Part shown: positions 18,813-27,238 of the stretch, one piece after another
How positions within the stretch are numbered: the stretch's first letter is position 1
How the letters are laid out: each line of letters starts with the position of its first letter
Assembly (NCBI RefSeq): GCF_021462825.1
Contig: NZ_JAKEEB010000014.1
Location: forward strand, 62,001-126,000
Origin: Streptomyces glomeratus
GTDB lineage: Bacteria; Actinomycetota; Actinomycetes; Streptomycetales; Streptomycetaceae
Direction of reading: 5' to 3'
Length of the DNA: 64,000 nt
Made by a program: the position numbers and the translations under genes
Notes under the pieces: generated by a model
The model's input: only the letters and a program-made list of their open reading frames with translations
Database searches by the model: none
What the model was told of the DNA's origin: nothing

Positions 18813-19404
18813 GGCCTCCGGCTGCCCGCCGCCGTGGTGGTCGGCGCCGGGACCGGCCCGGCCGTCTTCAGCGTCACCCGGATCAGCGGCCGCAATCTGT
18901 TCGTCATCACCGGCGGCCTGGCCGGCGCCCTCGCCGTGGTGATCCTCCCCAGGTCCACGGCCGCGCCGCGCGCCTCAGCGAGGTCACCGTCCGGGTCCCG
19001 CAGGTCAGCGAGCTGACGTTCGTCGGGAAGAACGACGCCCGGCAGATGGCCTGGCATCTGTTCGTCGAGACGGCCACCCGGGGTCACCCGGGTGGCCACC
19101 CGGGTGTCCACCCGGCCCCTTGGCCATGACGAGGGCCTGCTGCGCGAGGCGCCCGGCTGTCTGTACGGGCTCTTCGCCACGACCCGCGACACCCGCGACA
19201 CCCGCGACACCCTCAAGCATGCTCAACCATGAGCTGCGCCCCTTCCTCTCGACCTGGCACCCCCGGCTGCACGCCCACGAACAAGCGCACCCGGGCGCCC
19301 CCGAATCCGCCTGGCACGGCAACACGGCCTGCCGGGCCGCGCTGACCACCGTCCGGCACAACCTGCACGACTACGCACTGGGCTTCGCCCGCCTGGCCGG
19401 GTGC
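18813..19404 (+). pseudogene. Conserved streptomycete hypothetical protein, multiply frameshifted
   Basis: Four protein-like pieces follow each other in changing frames: a hydrophobic segment NLFVITGGLAGALAVVILP (18813-18954), then LSEVTVRVPQVSELTFVGKN (about 18970-19083), then HDEGLLREAPGCLYGLFATT (from 19125), then MLNHELRPFLSTWHPRLHAH (19219-19404). I recall this order from a membrane-anchored hypothetical protein in actinomycetes. A 9-bp microsatellite (CGACACCCG units near 19186) and repeated GGGTGGCCACCC blocks near 19075 sit at the breaks. No function is assigned. Confidence 0.65.
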
Positions 19405-19545
19405 ACGCCCCGCAGACCCTGCTGGACGGCGCCGATCGGCTGCCCTGAACAGGGGGCACGCGCTCGCGGTGGGCGGCCGAGCTGAGCGGACCGTAGCGTG
19501 AAGGGAGGGTTGCCGCGGGGGAGGGCAGGAAGGGAGACGGTGACG

Positions 19546-20790
19546 ATGCAGCCGTCGCAGATGGACTACGCGGCGCTGTTCGCCGCCACCCCGAGCCCGT
19601 ACCTCGTCCTGGCCCCCGACCTGGTGATCGCGGAGGTCAATCAGGCGTATCTGGACGCGACCCGCAGGACCCGGGACGACCTGATCGGGCAGCACATCTT
19701 CGAGGCCTTCCCGGACAACCCCGCCGATCCCGAGGCCGACGGCGTGCGCAACCTGAACGCCTCGCTGCACCGGGTCCTGGTGTCCCGGGAGCCCGACACG
19801 ATGGCGCTGCAGAAGTACGACATCCCCATCGTCGGGCGGCCCGGCGCCTTCGAGGAGCGCTGGTGGTCCCCCGTCAACACGCCGATCCAGGGCCCGGACG
19901 GAAGCGTGGCCTGGATCATCCACCGGGTGGAGGACGTCACCGCGTACGTCCACGCCCATGCGCACAGCGCCCGCCGCACGTCCAGGCAGCTCACCGAGCG
20001 CGAGGCACTGGAGGCCGAGCTGTACGCGCGGGCACGCGAGCTCCAGGTGCTGAACGAGGAGCTGAGGCAGGCCCACAACCGTGAGCGCCAGGTGGCCGTC
20101 ACCTTGCAGGAAGCCATGCTCCAGTCGCCCGACCTGGACCGGCACGAGAACGTGGCGGTGCGCTATCTGCCCGCCACCGGCTCGCTCAACGTGTGCGGAG
20201 ACTGGTACGACGTCGTGGACCTGTCCGACGGCCGCTTCTCGGTGGCGGTCGGCGACGTCGTCGGCCACGGCCTGGAGGCCGCCGCCGTGATGGGGATGCT
20301 GCGCAGCGCGCTGGGCGCGGCCATCCGTGCGCTGGAGCGGCCGGCTCAGGCCATGGAGGTGGTGGGCCTGTACGCCCGGTCGGTCCAGGGCGCCCTGAAC
20401 ACCACGGCCGTCAAGGTCATGGTGGACACCCACAGCCGGCTGATCATCTACAGCAATGCGGGACACCCGCCCCCCGTGCTGGTGCACCCGGACGGCGACT
20501 GGGAGCTTCTCGACCAGGCGACCGACCCGCCGCTGGGGGCACGCCCCCAGCACGTGCCCCGCCCCCAGGCCGGCCAGATGTACACGCGCGGGGATCTCCT
20601 CGTGCTCTACACCGACGGGTTGATCGAGCGGCGCGACGAGCACATCGGGGTGGGCCTGAACCGCCTGACCGAGGCTCTGAGCCGCTACTGCACCCTCAGC
20701 CCCGAACGCGTGGCCGACGCGCTGCTCGCGGAACTCGGAGTGGCCGGCGGGGCCCGCGACGACATCGCGCTGGTCATCGTACGGCTGTGA
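19546..20790 (+). CDS. PP2C-family (SpoIIE) serine phosphatase with N-terminal PAS domain
   Basis: 414 residues. Residues about 5-130 are a PAS domain (YAALFAATPSPYLVLAPDLVIAEVNQAYLDAT), then a coiled-coil linker, then the SpoIIE phosphatase: CGDWYDVVDL, GDVVGHGLEAAAVM and DDIALVIVRL hold the metal-binding acidic residues. Such proteins dephosphorylate anti-anti-sigma factors in partner-switching. GGAAGGGAG is upstream of GTG 19540 and ATG 19546; I choose the ATG by spacing. No anti-sigma gene is adjacent, so its target is elsewhere. Confidence 0.92.
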   Translation: MQPSQMDYAALFAATPSPYLVLAPDLVIAEVNQAYLDATRRTRDDLIGQHIFEAFPDNPADPEADGVRNLNASLHRVLVSREPDTMALQKYDIPIVGRPGAFEERWWSPVNTPIQGPDGSVAWIIHRVEDVTAYVHAHAHSARRTSRQLTEREALEAELYARARELQVLNEELRQAHNRERQVAVTLQEAMLQSPDLDRHENVAVRYLPATGSLNVCGDWYDVVDLSDGRFSVAVGDVVGHGLEAAAVMGMLRSALGAAIRALERPAQAMEVVGLYARSVQGALNTTAVKVMVDTHSRLIIYSNAGHPPPVLVHPDGDWELLDQATDPPLGARPQHVPRPQAGQMYTRGDLLVLYTDGLIERRDEHIGVGLNRLTEALSRYCTLSPERVADALLAELGVAGGARDDIALVIVRL

Positions 20791-20898
20791 ACGGACGGCG
20801 GGCCAAGGCGTCGTCCGGCCGCGACGGCGGACGCCGGGCCCACGGCCGGACCTGTCGAGACCGCGCCGTGGCCCTCGGGCCGCCTCGGTTCGGCCGCT

Positions 20899-21234
20899 TC
20901 AGTTCAGGAGCACGCTCAGCACCGCGAACCAGGCGATCTCGACGGCGAGGGCGCCGAGCGACCAGGGCCACTCACGGCGCCGGTAGCCCCTGACCGAGCC
21001 CACCGCGGCCACCGCCATCAGCAGCGGGCCGACGACACCGACGAAGACGCCTTTGCCCACGAAGAGCAGGGCGAGGGACCCGAGTCCGGTCATCGTCGCC
21101 AGCATCAGCGACAGGGCCAGGACGTTCCACCTGATCCGGTGCCACATCTCGGCGCGGGATGCCCGGGCGTCCGGCGCGGACAGCGGGGACCGGTCCAGCT
21201 CCCTCTGTAGATCGTCCCTGGGTGGATTCAGCAC
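20899..21234 (-). CDS. Small membrane protein, hypothetical
   Basis: 111 residues with three hydrophobic segments (VLALSLMLATMTGLGSLALLF, VFVGVVGPLLMAVAAVG, WPWSLGALAVEIAWFAVLSVLL). The hydrophilic N-terminus is LNPPRDDLQRELDRSPLS. I use GTG 21234; a longer frame to 21327 overlaps the divergent EspC-like gene start and is rejected. It is divergent from the WXG100-type cassette with about 47 nt between starts, so it could be co-regulated. No function is known. Confidence 0.7.
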   Translation of the reverse strand: MLNPPRDDLQRELDRSPLSAPDARASRAEMWHRIRWNVLALSLMLATMTGLGSLALLFVGKGVFVGVVGPLLMAVAAVGSVRGYRRREWPWSLGALAVEIAWFAVLSVLLN

Positions 21235-21281
21235 GTGAGGTAACGTACCGCAGGCCAAGGAACGATCACGGGGGAGCCCGC

Positions 21282-21596
21282 ATGGGATTCGAAGTCCATC
21301 CGGACGACCTCGACAGCTACGCCGCACAAGTCGGAAGAGCCGCAGAGGACTTCGGGCACGCCGGCCGCTACGCCCAGCAGAACGGCCATGTGGCGGTGGC
21401 CGACGACGGTCTCTTCGGCCTGATCGCGGGGGCGCACAGCGGTGTCGTGGAACGCGTGAGCGCGGCGCTCACCAAGGCCGAGTCCGTGCTGCGGGCGGCC
21501 GAGACCGAACTGGCGAAGAGTGCCACGTACTACCGCCAGGCCGATCACGGCAACGCGGCCAGGCTCGATGCCACCTACCCCACCAGCAAGCGCTGA
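21282..21596 (+). CDS. EspC-like/WXG100-superfamily type VII secretion target
   Basis: 104 residues, all-helical. GFEVHPDDLDSYAAQVGRAAEDFGHAGRYA and the C-terminal VLRAAETELAKSATYYRQAD match the EspC-like (PF10824) group of ESX substrates. The second half is a long amphipathic helix expected to pair with another WXG100-type protein. Followed after 29 nt by a WNG-motif protein and then by a third small helical protein, all plus strand, so one operon. No ESX motor genes (EccC, EccB) lie in the window. Confidence 0.75.
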   Translation: MGFEVHPDDLDSYAAQVGRAAEDFGHAGRYAQQNGHVAVADDGLFGLIAGAHSGVVERVSAALTKAESVLRAAETELAKSATYYRQADHGNAARLDATYPTSKR

Positions 21597-21625
21597 ACAC
21601 CGCTCATATGCATGGAGGATGCTGA

Positions 21626-22372
21626 GTGTCCGGGTTCTCCGACACCGCCGAGCCGTCGAGCCGTCTGACGCCGCCCAAAACTCCCGAGGAGTTCTCACAG
21701 GGCGCGCTGCTCGACATCTTCAACGACGTCAGCGACCTGGTGAGCCCCACATACTGGATCACCGAGGCGTACAACGCGGTCTTCGGATTCAACCCGCTCG
21801 ACGAGGTGATCCAGTGGTTCGCGGGCGACTGGGAGTCCTTCGCCAAGTGCGCCGAAGTGTGGCAGAACATCGGCAAGGCCTGTGACGACATCGCGAAGAA
21901 CCTCAGCTCCGGCAACGCGGCGCTGGATGCGACGTGGAACGGCAACGCCGCCGACGCGGCCTATGTGTACTTCGACGAACTGGCCAAGAAGCTCAACCAG
22001 AGCGGCGAGACCTTCGACTCCCTCGCCGACACCTACAAGCACCTCGCGCACGCCGCGTACTCGGCCGCGGAGGGCGTCAAGGGCATCCTCGGCGGTATCG
22101 CCGACGGCCTGATCATCACGGGCATCGAACTGGCCGCGGGAACGCTGCTGTCATGGAGCGGCGCGGGCATGCTGGTCGGCTACGGCCTTGCCGCGCTCGA
22201 GATCACCGAGATCCTCAGGCTGTGGGGCCAGGCCACCGAGATGTTCGGCAAGGCCCAGGCCATCGTCAACGGAGGAGTGGGCGCGCTGGAGGGTCTCGGG
22301 TCGGCCGTCTACGCCCAGCTCCAGAACTTCCCGGCGGTCGGCGCCACCTATGACAATCCGGCCGTCGCCTAG
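21626..22372 (+). CDS. WXG100-superfamily protein with hydrophobic C-terminus
   Basis: 248 residues. A WXG-type turn (ALDATWNGNAADAAYVYFDEL) lies near residue 105 inside a helical hairpin typical of ESX substrates. After residue 150 comes a glycine-rich hydrophobic stretch (GGIADGLIITGIELAAGTLLSWSGAGMLVGYGLAALEI) that could insert in a membrane. GTG 21626 follows GGAGGA by six bases. It is longer than a simple WXG100 protein but lacks a recognisable toxin domain. It is the middle gene of the three-gene cassette. Confidence 0.75.
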   Translation: MSGFSDTAEPSSRLTPPKTPEEFSQGALLDIFNDVSDLVSPTYWITEAYNAVFGFNPLDEVIQWFAGDWESFAKCAEVWQNIGKACDDIAKNLSSGNAALDATWNGNAADAAYVYFDELAKKLNQSGETFDSLADTYKHLAHAAYSAAEGVKGILGGIADGLIITGIELAAGTLLSWSGAGMLVGYGLAALEITEILRLWGQATEMFGKAQAIVNGGVGALEGLGSAVYAQLQNFPAVGATYDNPAVA

Positions 22373-22398
22373 GGCGCGGGCGAAAGGGAACACACACC

Positions 22399-22797
22399 AT
22401 GGCTGACCGGGAACGCCAGATCGGCGACACCGACCTGATGGACATAGCCCGCGACGAGGCCCGCGCCAGGGCCCTGCGCAAGTCCCTCCAGCGGCTGGCG
22501 GACAGTCAGTCGGGCAACAGCGCGCTCCAGGAGATGGCCCGGGAGGTTCTCTCCGGCCGTATCGGCCTGCGTGAGGCGTTGCGGGTCGGGGCGTACTCCG
22601 AAGCGCTCGGCGAGCGCATCGCCGAGGCGCGCCGGGAGTACGAGCAGCAGTCCCCGGAGGAACGGGAGCAGCAGCGGACCGCAGCCCTGGGCTATCTCCA
22701 GGCACAGCGCGAGGAGATCGACCAGGAGCGGCAGCAACAGTCCGCCCGCCCGGGCCCCGGCACCGCCGGGCACAGCGGCCGTGACTGGCGGCTCTAG
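22399..22797 (+). CDS. Small charged helical protein of the WXG100 cassette, hypothetical
   Basis: 132 residues, rich in Arg, Glu and Gln (REYEQQSPEEREQQRTAAL, EEIDQERQQQ), predicted mostly helix or coiled coil. It has no Cys and no membrane segment. It follows the WNG-motif protein after 26 nt, with a GGGAACAC-like leader before the ATG. Its place suggests a chaperone or partner of the two ESX-type proteins, but nothing in the sequence proves this. Confidence 0.7.
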   Translation: MADRERQIGDTDLMDIARDEARARALRKSLQRLADSQSGNSALQEMAREVLSGRIGLREALRVGAYSEALGERIAEARREYEQQSPEEREQQRTAALGYLQAQREEIDQERQQQSARPGPGTAGHSGRDWRL

Positions 22798-22981
22798 GAT
22801 GCGGCCCTCGTAGCCGCCGGCGGCTGCGACCACGAGCCGGTCTCGGCGTGGGAGCGTGCCGGCGGCACCGTCGAGGGGTACCCAGGGGTGTGCGGCCGTC
22901 CCGAACGGGTCGCGGCCTCGCGCGAGGACCGTGCCCACCTTGCCGAAGCGGCCCGGTGAGCGAACCGAAGGAGAGCCGGTC

Positions 22982-23797
22982 ATGCCCCCGTTCCCCACCG
23001 CGCCGACCGTCAGGGCCACCCCGGAAGGGCTCCTGTGGGAGCCGAGTGAACGCTGGGTGCGCGGGCGTAAGGGCGATGTGACGGTCGTCGACAGCCGGCA
23101 CCCCGTCCTGGTCTGGGAGCCCGGTGTCCCCGTCCCGCTGTACGCCTTCCCCCGCGCGGAGGTCCGCGAGGAACTGCTCCGTCCGGCGAGGAACCCGCCG
23201 AAGGGCACGCACACCGGTTCGCAGGTCTTCTACGACCTCGAAGCGGGCGGCGAGACCGTGGAGAACGCGGCCTGGACCTTCCCCGCCGCCGAGTTGGCCG
23301 GCCACATCGCCTTCGAGTGGTTCCGACGGGTCGGCCGGGGGCTGGACCACTGGTACGAGGAAGAGGAAGAGATCTTCGTCCACCCGCGCGACCCGCACAA
23401 GCGGGTGGACGCCATCCCCAGCAGCCGCCACGTCGTGGTCGAGATCGGCGGCACGGTCGTCGCGGACACCCGCCGACCGGTGCTGCTCTTCGAAACCGGC
23501 CTGCCGACGCGCTACTACATCCCCCGCGAGGACGTCCGTCTCGACCTGCTGGAGCCCACCGACCACAGCACCGGATGCCCCTACAAGGGCACCGCCGCGT
23601 ACTGGTCGTGGCGGGGCGAGTCCGACGTACCGCCGAACATCGTCTGGAGCTATCCGGACCCGCTGCCCGCGGTGGGCGGCATCAAGGGCCTGCTCGCCTT
23701 CTACAACGAGGAGGCCGACATCACCGTCGACGGCGAACGCATGGAGCGCCCCGTCACCCACTTCACCAACACGTCGGTGTCCCCCGGATCGCCGTAA
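22982..23797 (+). CDS. Tandem DUF427 domain protein
   Basis: 271 residues with two DUF427 copies: the first around RVRG-type VTVVDSRHPVLVWEPGVPVPLYAFPRAEVREELL, the second VVVEIGGTVVADTRRPVLLFETGLPTRYYIPREDVRLDLLEPT. The second carries the conserved CPYKGTAAYWS motif; the first has the altered NPPKGTHTGSQ. These beta-sheet proteins have unknown chemistry. ATG 22982 follows GAAGGAGAG. An ATP-binding fragment of an ABC transporter lies just downstream on the other strand. Confidence 0.88.
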   Translation: MPPFPTAPTVRATPEGLLWEPSERWVRGRKGDVTVVDSRHPVLVWEPGVPVPLYAFPRAEVREELLRPARNPPKGTHTGSQVFYDLEAGGETVENAAWTFPAAELAGHIAFEWFRRVGRGLDHWYEEEEEIFVHPRDPHKRVDAIPSSRHVVVEIGGTVVADTRRPVLLFETGLPTRYYIPREDVRLDLLEPTDHSTGCPYKGTAAYWSWRGESDVPPNIVWSYPDPLPAVGGIKGLLAFYNEEADITVDGERMERPVTHFTNTSVSPGSP

Positions 23798-23939
23798 GCA
23801 TCGTGTCAGGAGGGAGCCGCAACGCAGGGGTGGCGGGCATGGCGTCGGTGGCGAGCCCCGGTTCCGCCTCCCCGCGATCCGGGGCGCTCATCTCGTCACA
23901 CGAAGCACGGTCCTCCAGGAGGCATCCCATGGCCGAACC

Positions 23940-24078
23940 TCTGTGCGGTGAGCCGCGACCAGGTTGAGCACGGAGGACTTGCCGCAGCCGGAGGCCCCCA
24001 GGAGGTGACGAACTCGCCCGGCGTCATCGGCGGCCTCGGAGGCCGTGATGGCCACGGTCGTCACCTCCTGGGAACTCA
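23940..24078 (-). pseudogene. ABC transporter ATPase remnant (Walker A stub)
   Basis: Immediately downstream of the orphan sulfonate-binding protein, the minus strand reads VAITASEAADDAG, then after a one-base shift LLGASGCGKSSVLNLVAAH, the Walker A loop of an SsuB/TauB-type ATPase. The rest of the ATPase and any permease are missing. It is the 5-prime tip of a lost gene and shows that the binding protein once belonged to a full transporter. Confidence 0.75.
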
Positions 24079-24093
24079 TCGGCCCGGCTGTCG

Positions 24094-25200
24094 CTACCTG
24101 GTGCCGAGACCGGCGTCGCCGATCTCGCCCTTGCCCTCGGTCTTGAGGACCTTGTTGAGCGGCGTGAGGTCGTAGATGCCCTTCAGGTCGGGCTTCTCCA
24201 GCAGGCCGGCCTTGACCGCGTGCTCCGCCTCGGTGTTGAGCGTGGAGGCCAGCGGGTCGTCGAGGAAGGTGATCGACTTCCAGGCCGGGTCGATGACGTC
24301 GGCGGGCAACGCCTTGCCCGACAGCTTGTCCAGTGCCGCGTTGGCGGAGGCCTTCGCCTTCTCCGGGTTGGCGTTGATCCACCCATTGGTCTTCACGGAG
24401 CCGCGCAGCACGGCCTCGACGACGTCGGGGTGCTCCTTGAGGAACTTCTGGGACACGATGATGTTCGTGATCACGAACTTCTTGTCGGGCCACAGGGACG
24501 ACTCGTCGAGCAGTACTTTCGCGCCCTCCGCGACCAGCTTGGATGCGGTCGGCTCCGGCACCCAGGCGCCGTCGATGGAGCCGGACTTGTAGGCATCCGG
24601 GGTGATCTTGTTGTCCGTACGGACGACGGAGACGTCGCCCTTGCCGCTCTGCGCGTCGACCTTCCAGCCCTGGTCCGCGATCCAGTTGAGGAACGCGACG
24701 TCCTGCGTGTTGCCCAGCTGAGGAGTGGCGATCTTCTTGCCCTTGACGTCCTGAAGGGACTTGATCTTCTTCGGGTTGATGACCAGCTTGACGCCGCCGG
24801 AGGCGGAACCGCCGATGATCCGCAGGTTCTTGCCGCCCGACTTGGTGTAGCCGTTGATGGCGGGGGAAGGGCCGATCCAGCCGATGTCGATGGACCCGGC
24901 GTTCAGCGCCTCGATCTCGGAGGGGCCGGCGTTGAAGGTGGAGGTCTTGATCGTGGTGCCGCCGAGCTCCTTCTGGAACAGGCCCTCCTGGACGCCCACG
25001 AGAGCAGTGGCGTGCGTGAGGTTGGGGAAGTAGCCGATCTTCACCTCGTCGGCGGACAGCTTCTTGGCACCCGCCGCCACCGCGGTCTTCTGCCCGTCGG
25101 CGGTGGACTTGGATCCGTACCCGCAGGCGGTCAGCAGGACGGGGAGCGCCGCTATGACGGCGATGGTGCGCAGGGTGGTGAGCGGTCTTGCGGCAGACAC
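24094..25200 (-). CDS. Sulfonate-type ABC transporter substrate-binding lipoprotein
   Basis: 368 residues. A signal peptide ends in the lipobox LLTAC, then a solute-binding fold of the SsuA/TauA type: VKIGYFPNLTHATALVG, GSIDIGWIGPSPAING, GVKLVINPKKIKSLQDVKGKKIATP and DGAWVPEPTASKL. It should bind an alkanesulfonate, taurine or similar anion outside the membrane. GTG 25200 opens the frame after GAGAGGACACCTCC. Its transporter partner survives only as a stub, so it may be idle or use the ssuBC genes nearby. A cysteine-ending leader peptide and dyad lie upstream. Confidence 0.9.
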   Translation of the reverse strand: MSAARPLTTLRTIAVIAALPVLLTACGYGSKSTADGQKTAVAAGAKKLSADEVKIGYFPNLTHATALVGVQEGLFQKELGGTTIKTSTFNAGPSEIEALNAGSIDIGWIGPSPAINGYTKSGGKNLRIIGGSASGGVKLVINPKKIKSLQDVKGKKIATPQLGNTQDVAFLNWIADQGWKVDAQSGKGDVSVVRTDNKITPDAYKSGSIDGAWVPEPTASKLVAEGAKVLLDESSLWPDKKFVITNIIVSQKFLKEHPDVVEAVLRGSVKTNGWINANPEKAKASANAALDKLSGKALPADVIDPAWKSITFLDDPLASTLNTEAEHAVKAGLLEKPDLKGIYDLTPLNKVLKTEGKGEIGDAGLGTR

Positions 25201-25492
25201 GGAGGTGTCCTCTCAGGGGCGTGGATGATCAGGGAGGTACGGAAAGGCGAGGTGTGAGGCCCATGGGCGCGCACCTGTACTCCGCTCGCCGACCCGTGGC
25301 AGCGGGAATGCCGTCTCGGGCCGAGGGGCGGATCGTGGGGGAGTGGGCGTTGCGCCTCCGTCACAGTCGTGCCGCTCCTCGAGCATGGGGCGGCGCCGTC
25401 AGCCGAGGGCGACCCGCCCGCCGAATCAGGTGGGTCGGCGGGAGGAGCAGGGCTCGGTTTCTGTGCGGTTGCCGGTGGGTTCTGCGGACGGC

Positions 25493-25594
25493 TCAGACAG
25501 ACCGACAGTAGGCACTGGAAGTACGGCCGAAGTCGATGTGGCGGCGCGAGGTCAGCAGGGGCAGCGAAAGGACTGCGCGGTTGAGCGATCTCAT
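25493..25594 (-). CDS. Leader peptide 1 (33 residues), cysteine-containing
   Basis: ATG 25594 with GGGGGTGGG just upstream opens a 33-codon reading that ends CRSV-stop. Its centre is SRRHIDFGRTSSAYC, matching the H-[IV]-D-[FL]-x-[RH]-x-x-S-A-x-C pattern also seen at 32341 and 34593. Short peptides of this build are known from actinobacteria upstream of sulfur assimilation genes and are proposed cysteine attenuators. About 290 nt separate it from the binding-protein gene, enough for a regulatory structure; GGGCG-GGT-CGCCC near 25420 is one possible stem. Confidence 0.75.
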   Translation of the reverse strand: MRSLNRAVLSLPLLTSRRHIDFGRTSSAYCRSV

Positions 25595-25609
25595 GGTCCC
25601 ACCCCCACT

Positions 25610-25640
25610 TTCCCTAGTTTTCCTACCGGGCCGCTAGGGA
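25610..25640. promoter_or_regulatory. Dyad TTCCCTAG-N17-TAGGGA upstream of leader 1
   Basis: TTCCCTAG at 25610-25617 and TAGGGA at 25635-25640 form an interrupted dyad. The same arms with the same 25-bp offset recur at 34717-34748 upstream of leader 3. It lies 16-46 bp upstream of the leader 1 start, in the position of an operator or promoter. An Rrf2 gene follows at once. Confidence 0.65.
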
Positions 25641-25732
25641 TCGTGGCAGAAGGTGGCGGCCGCCCCAAGGGGGTGTTCGCATGATGGACAGCCCTGTCTC
25701 GTAATCCGGGATGTGCCGAATGGCTCAGCGTG

Positions 25733-26191
25733 TCAGGGGTTTACCCAAGCTCCTGGGGCATCACTCAACGCGGACACTTCGGCAGGCAGTCGGGCGGATG
25801 CGACGTCGGCGAGCGACACGCCGTCGAGGATCTCGCGCACGTTGGACCGCAGTGCGATCCACAAGGGCAGCAGCGACTCGGCGGGGCCGGTGTAGGACAG
25901 CTCCGGGGGGCGGACCCCGCGGACCGAGACCAGCGGTCCGTCCACGACGCGGATGACGTCGGCGACGCTGATGGACTCGGCGGGCCTGGCCAGCCGGTAG
26001 CCGCCGTTGCCGCCGCGCTGGCTGAGCACGAGACCGCCCCGGCGCATGTCGTTGAGAATGCTTTCGAGGAACTTGTGCGGGATGTCCTGAGCCTCGGCGA
26101 TGGCCTCGGCCTTCATCGGCCCGTCATCCCCTGAGGCGGCGAGCTGCAGTGCGGCACGTACCGCATAGTCCGCTCTGGCTGAGATCCGCAT
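25733..26191 (-). CDS. Rrf2 family transcriptional regulator (CymR-like)
   Basis: 152 residues. The winged helix opens MRISARADYAVRAALQLA and includes AEAQDIPHKFLESILNDMRRGGLVLSQRGGNGGYRLARP, the Rrf2 signature. It has no cysteine cluster, unlike IscR or NsrR, so it resembles CymR-type cysteine-metabolism repressors. It sits inside the sulfur island, upstream of leader 1 and downstream of the TauD-type gene behind a strong hairpin. The dyads at 25610 and 34717 are candidate targets. That link is inferred. Confidence 0.87.
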   Translation of the reverse strand: MRISARADYAVRAALQLAASGDDGPMKAEAIAEAQDIPHKFLESILNDMRRGGLVLSQRGGNGGYRLARPAESISVADVIRVVDGPLVSVRGVRPPELSYTGPAESLLPLWIALRSNVREILDGVSLADVASARLPAEVSALSDAPGAWVNP

Positions 26192-26235
26192 GTGTCCATT
26201 ATCCCGTACGGATCGGTCGGCATCCGTTGCGGGCA

Positions 26236-26272
26236 GGCCGCCGGGCGGGGGTGGGTGCCCCGCCCGGCGGCC
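26236..26272. terminator. Hairpin after the TauD-type gene
   Basis: A 15-bp perfect stem (GGCCGCCGGGCGGGG and complement) with a 7-nt loop lies just past the minus-strand dioxygenase stop and before the Rrf2 start. It should end the ssu-monooxygenase-dioxygenase transcript. Confidence 0.75.
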
Positions 26273-26280
26273 GGAGAGGG

Positions 26281-27180
26281 TCAGGCCGCGGCGGGTGTGT
26301 AGTGGGAGGCGTCGTCGCCCTCGATGGCGTGGCTGAGAGTGCCGTCGACACCGGCGGGGACGTCACCCGCGACGGTCACCCGGTGCAGCAGGCGCGGGAG
26401 GTCGCCGTAGTCGTCGGGGGCGTAGTGCTGGGTGATGCGGTTGTCGAACAGGACGAGGTCGCCCGGCGTCCAGGCCACACGCACGATGTTCTCCGGGCGG
26501 GTGACGTACGACTGGAAGATGCGCAGCAGGTCGCGGGAGTCGGAGGGGCTGAGCCCGACGATGCTCTGCGCGAAGCCGCCGATGAACAGGCCGCGCTCCC
26601 CGGTCTCGGGGTGGACGCGGACGACGGGGTGCGCGGTGCGGTACTTGCGGGAGACGAACCGCCTGCGATGCTCAGCGGCCTTCTCGCTCTTCGGGGCGGC
26701 GTAGTCGTAGTCGTTGGTGTGCACCGCCCAGAGCTTGTCGGCCAGCTCGCGCAGCGGTTCGGGCAGGTCGCGGTAGGCGGCGGCCGAGTTGGCGATGAGG
26801 GTGTTGCCGCCGTGGGGCGGGACCACGATGCTGCGCAGCGTGGACGCCTTCGGTGGCGTCCGGACGAAGGTGACGTCCGTGTGCCAGTGGTTGGCGCGGA
26901 TGCCCTCGTCGCCGTCGACGGGCAGGATGTGGGGCCGGCCGTCGACGGAGGGGACGGTGGGGTGCGCGGTGGTGAGTTCGCCGAAGAGGGAGGCGAAGCG
27001 GAGCTGGCCGGCGTCGTCGAGGTTCTGGTCGCGGAAGACGAGTGCCTTGTGTTCCAGGAGCGCGGAGTTGATCTCGGTGACGACGGCGGGGTCGAGGTCG
27101 GCGGAGAGATCCACGCCGAGGATCTCGGCGCCGATACGGCCGCCGATCCTGCGGATGTCGAAGCCGGTGTCGGTGGTCAT
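26281..27180 (-). CDS. TauD/TfdA family Fe(II)/2-oxoglutarate dioxygenase (AtsK-like)
   Basis: 299 residues. The iron ligands are visible as HWHTD (H100, D102) and a C-terminal His in LLHRVTVAGD. GGNTLIANSAAAYRDLPEPLRELADKLWAVHTNDYDY and KYRTAHPVVRVHPETGERGLFIG match alkylsulfatase AtsK and taurine dioxygenase TauD. It would cleave alkylsulfates or sulfonates to an aldehyde plus sulfate or sulfite, using 2-oxoglutarate and O2. It is the last gene of the ssu-LLM operon, ended by the hairpin at 26236. Taurine versus alkylsulfate cannot be told; AtsK similarity looks better. Confidence 0.9.
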   Translation of the reverse strand: MTTDTGFDIRRIGGRIGAEILGVDLSADLDPAVVTEINSALLEHKALVFRDQNLDDAGQLRFASLFGELTTAHPTVPSVDGRPHILPVDGDEGIRANHWHTDVTFVRTPPKASTLRSIVVPPHGGNTLIANSAAAYRDLPEPLRELADKLWAVHTNDYDYAAPKSEKAAEHRRRFVSRKYRTAHPVVRVHPETGERGLFIGGFAQSIVGLSPSDSRDLLRIFQSYVTRPENIVRVAWTPGDLVLFDNRITQHYAPDDYGDLPRLLHRVTVAGDVPAGVDGTLSHAIEGDDASHYTPAAA

Positions 27181-27238
27181 GTGCGGGTGTCCTTCCGGGA
27201 AGGGATCAGTGAGGTGATCGGCTGGGAGTCATCGGGAG

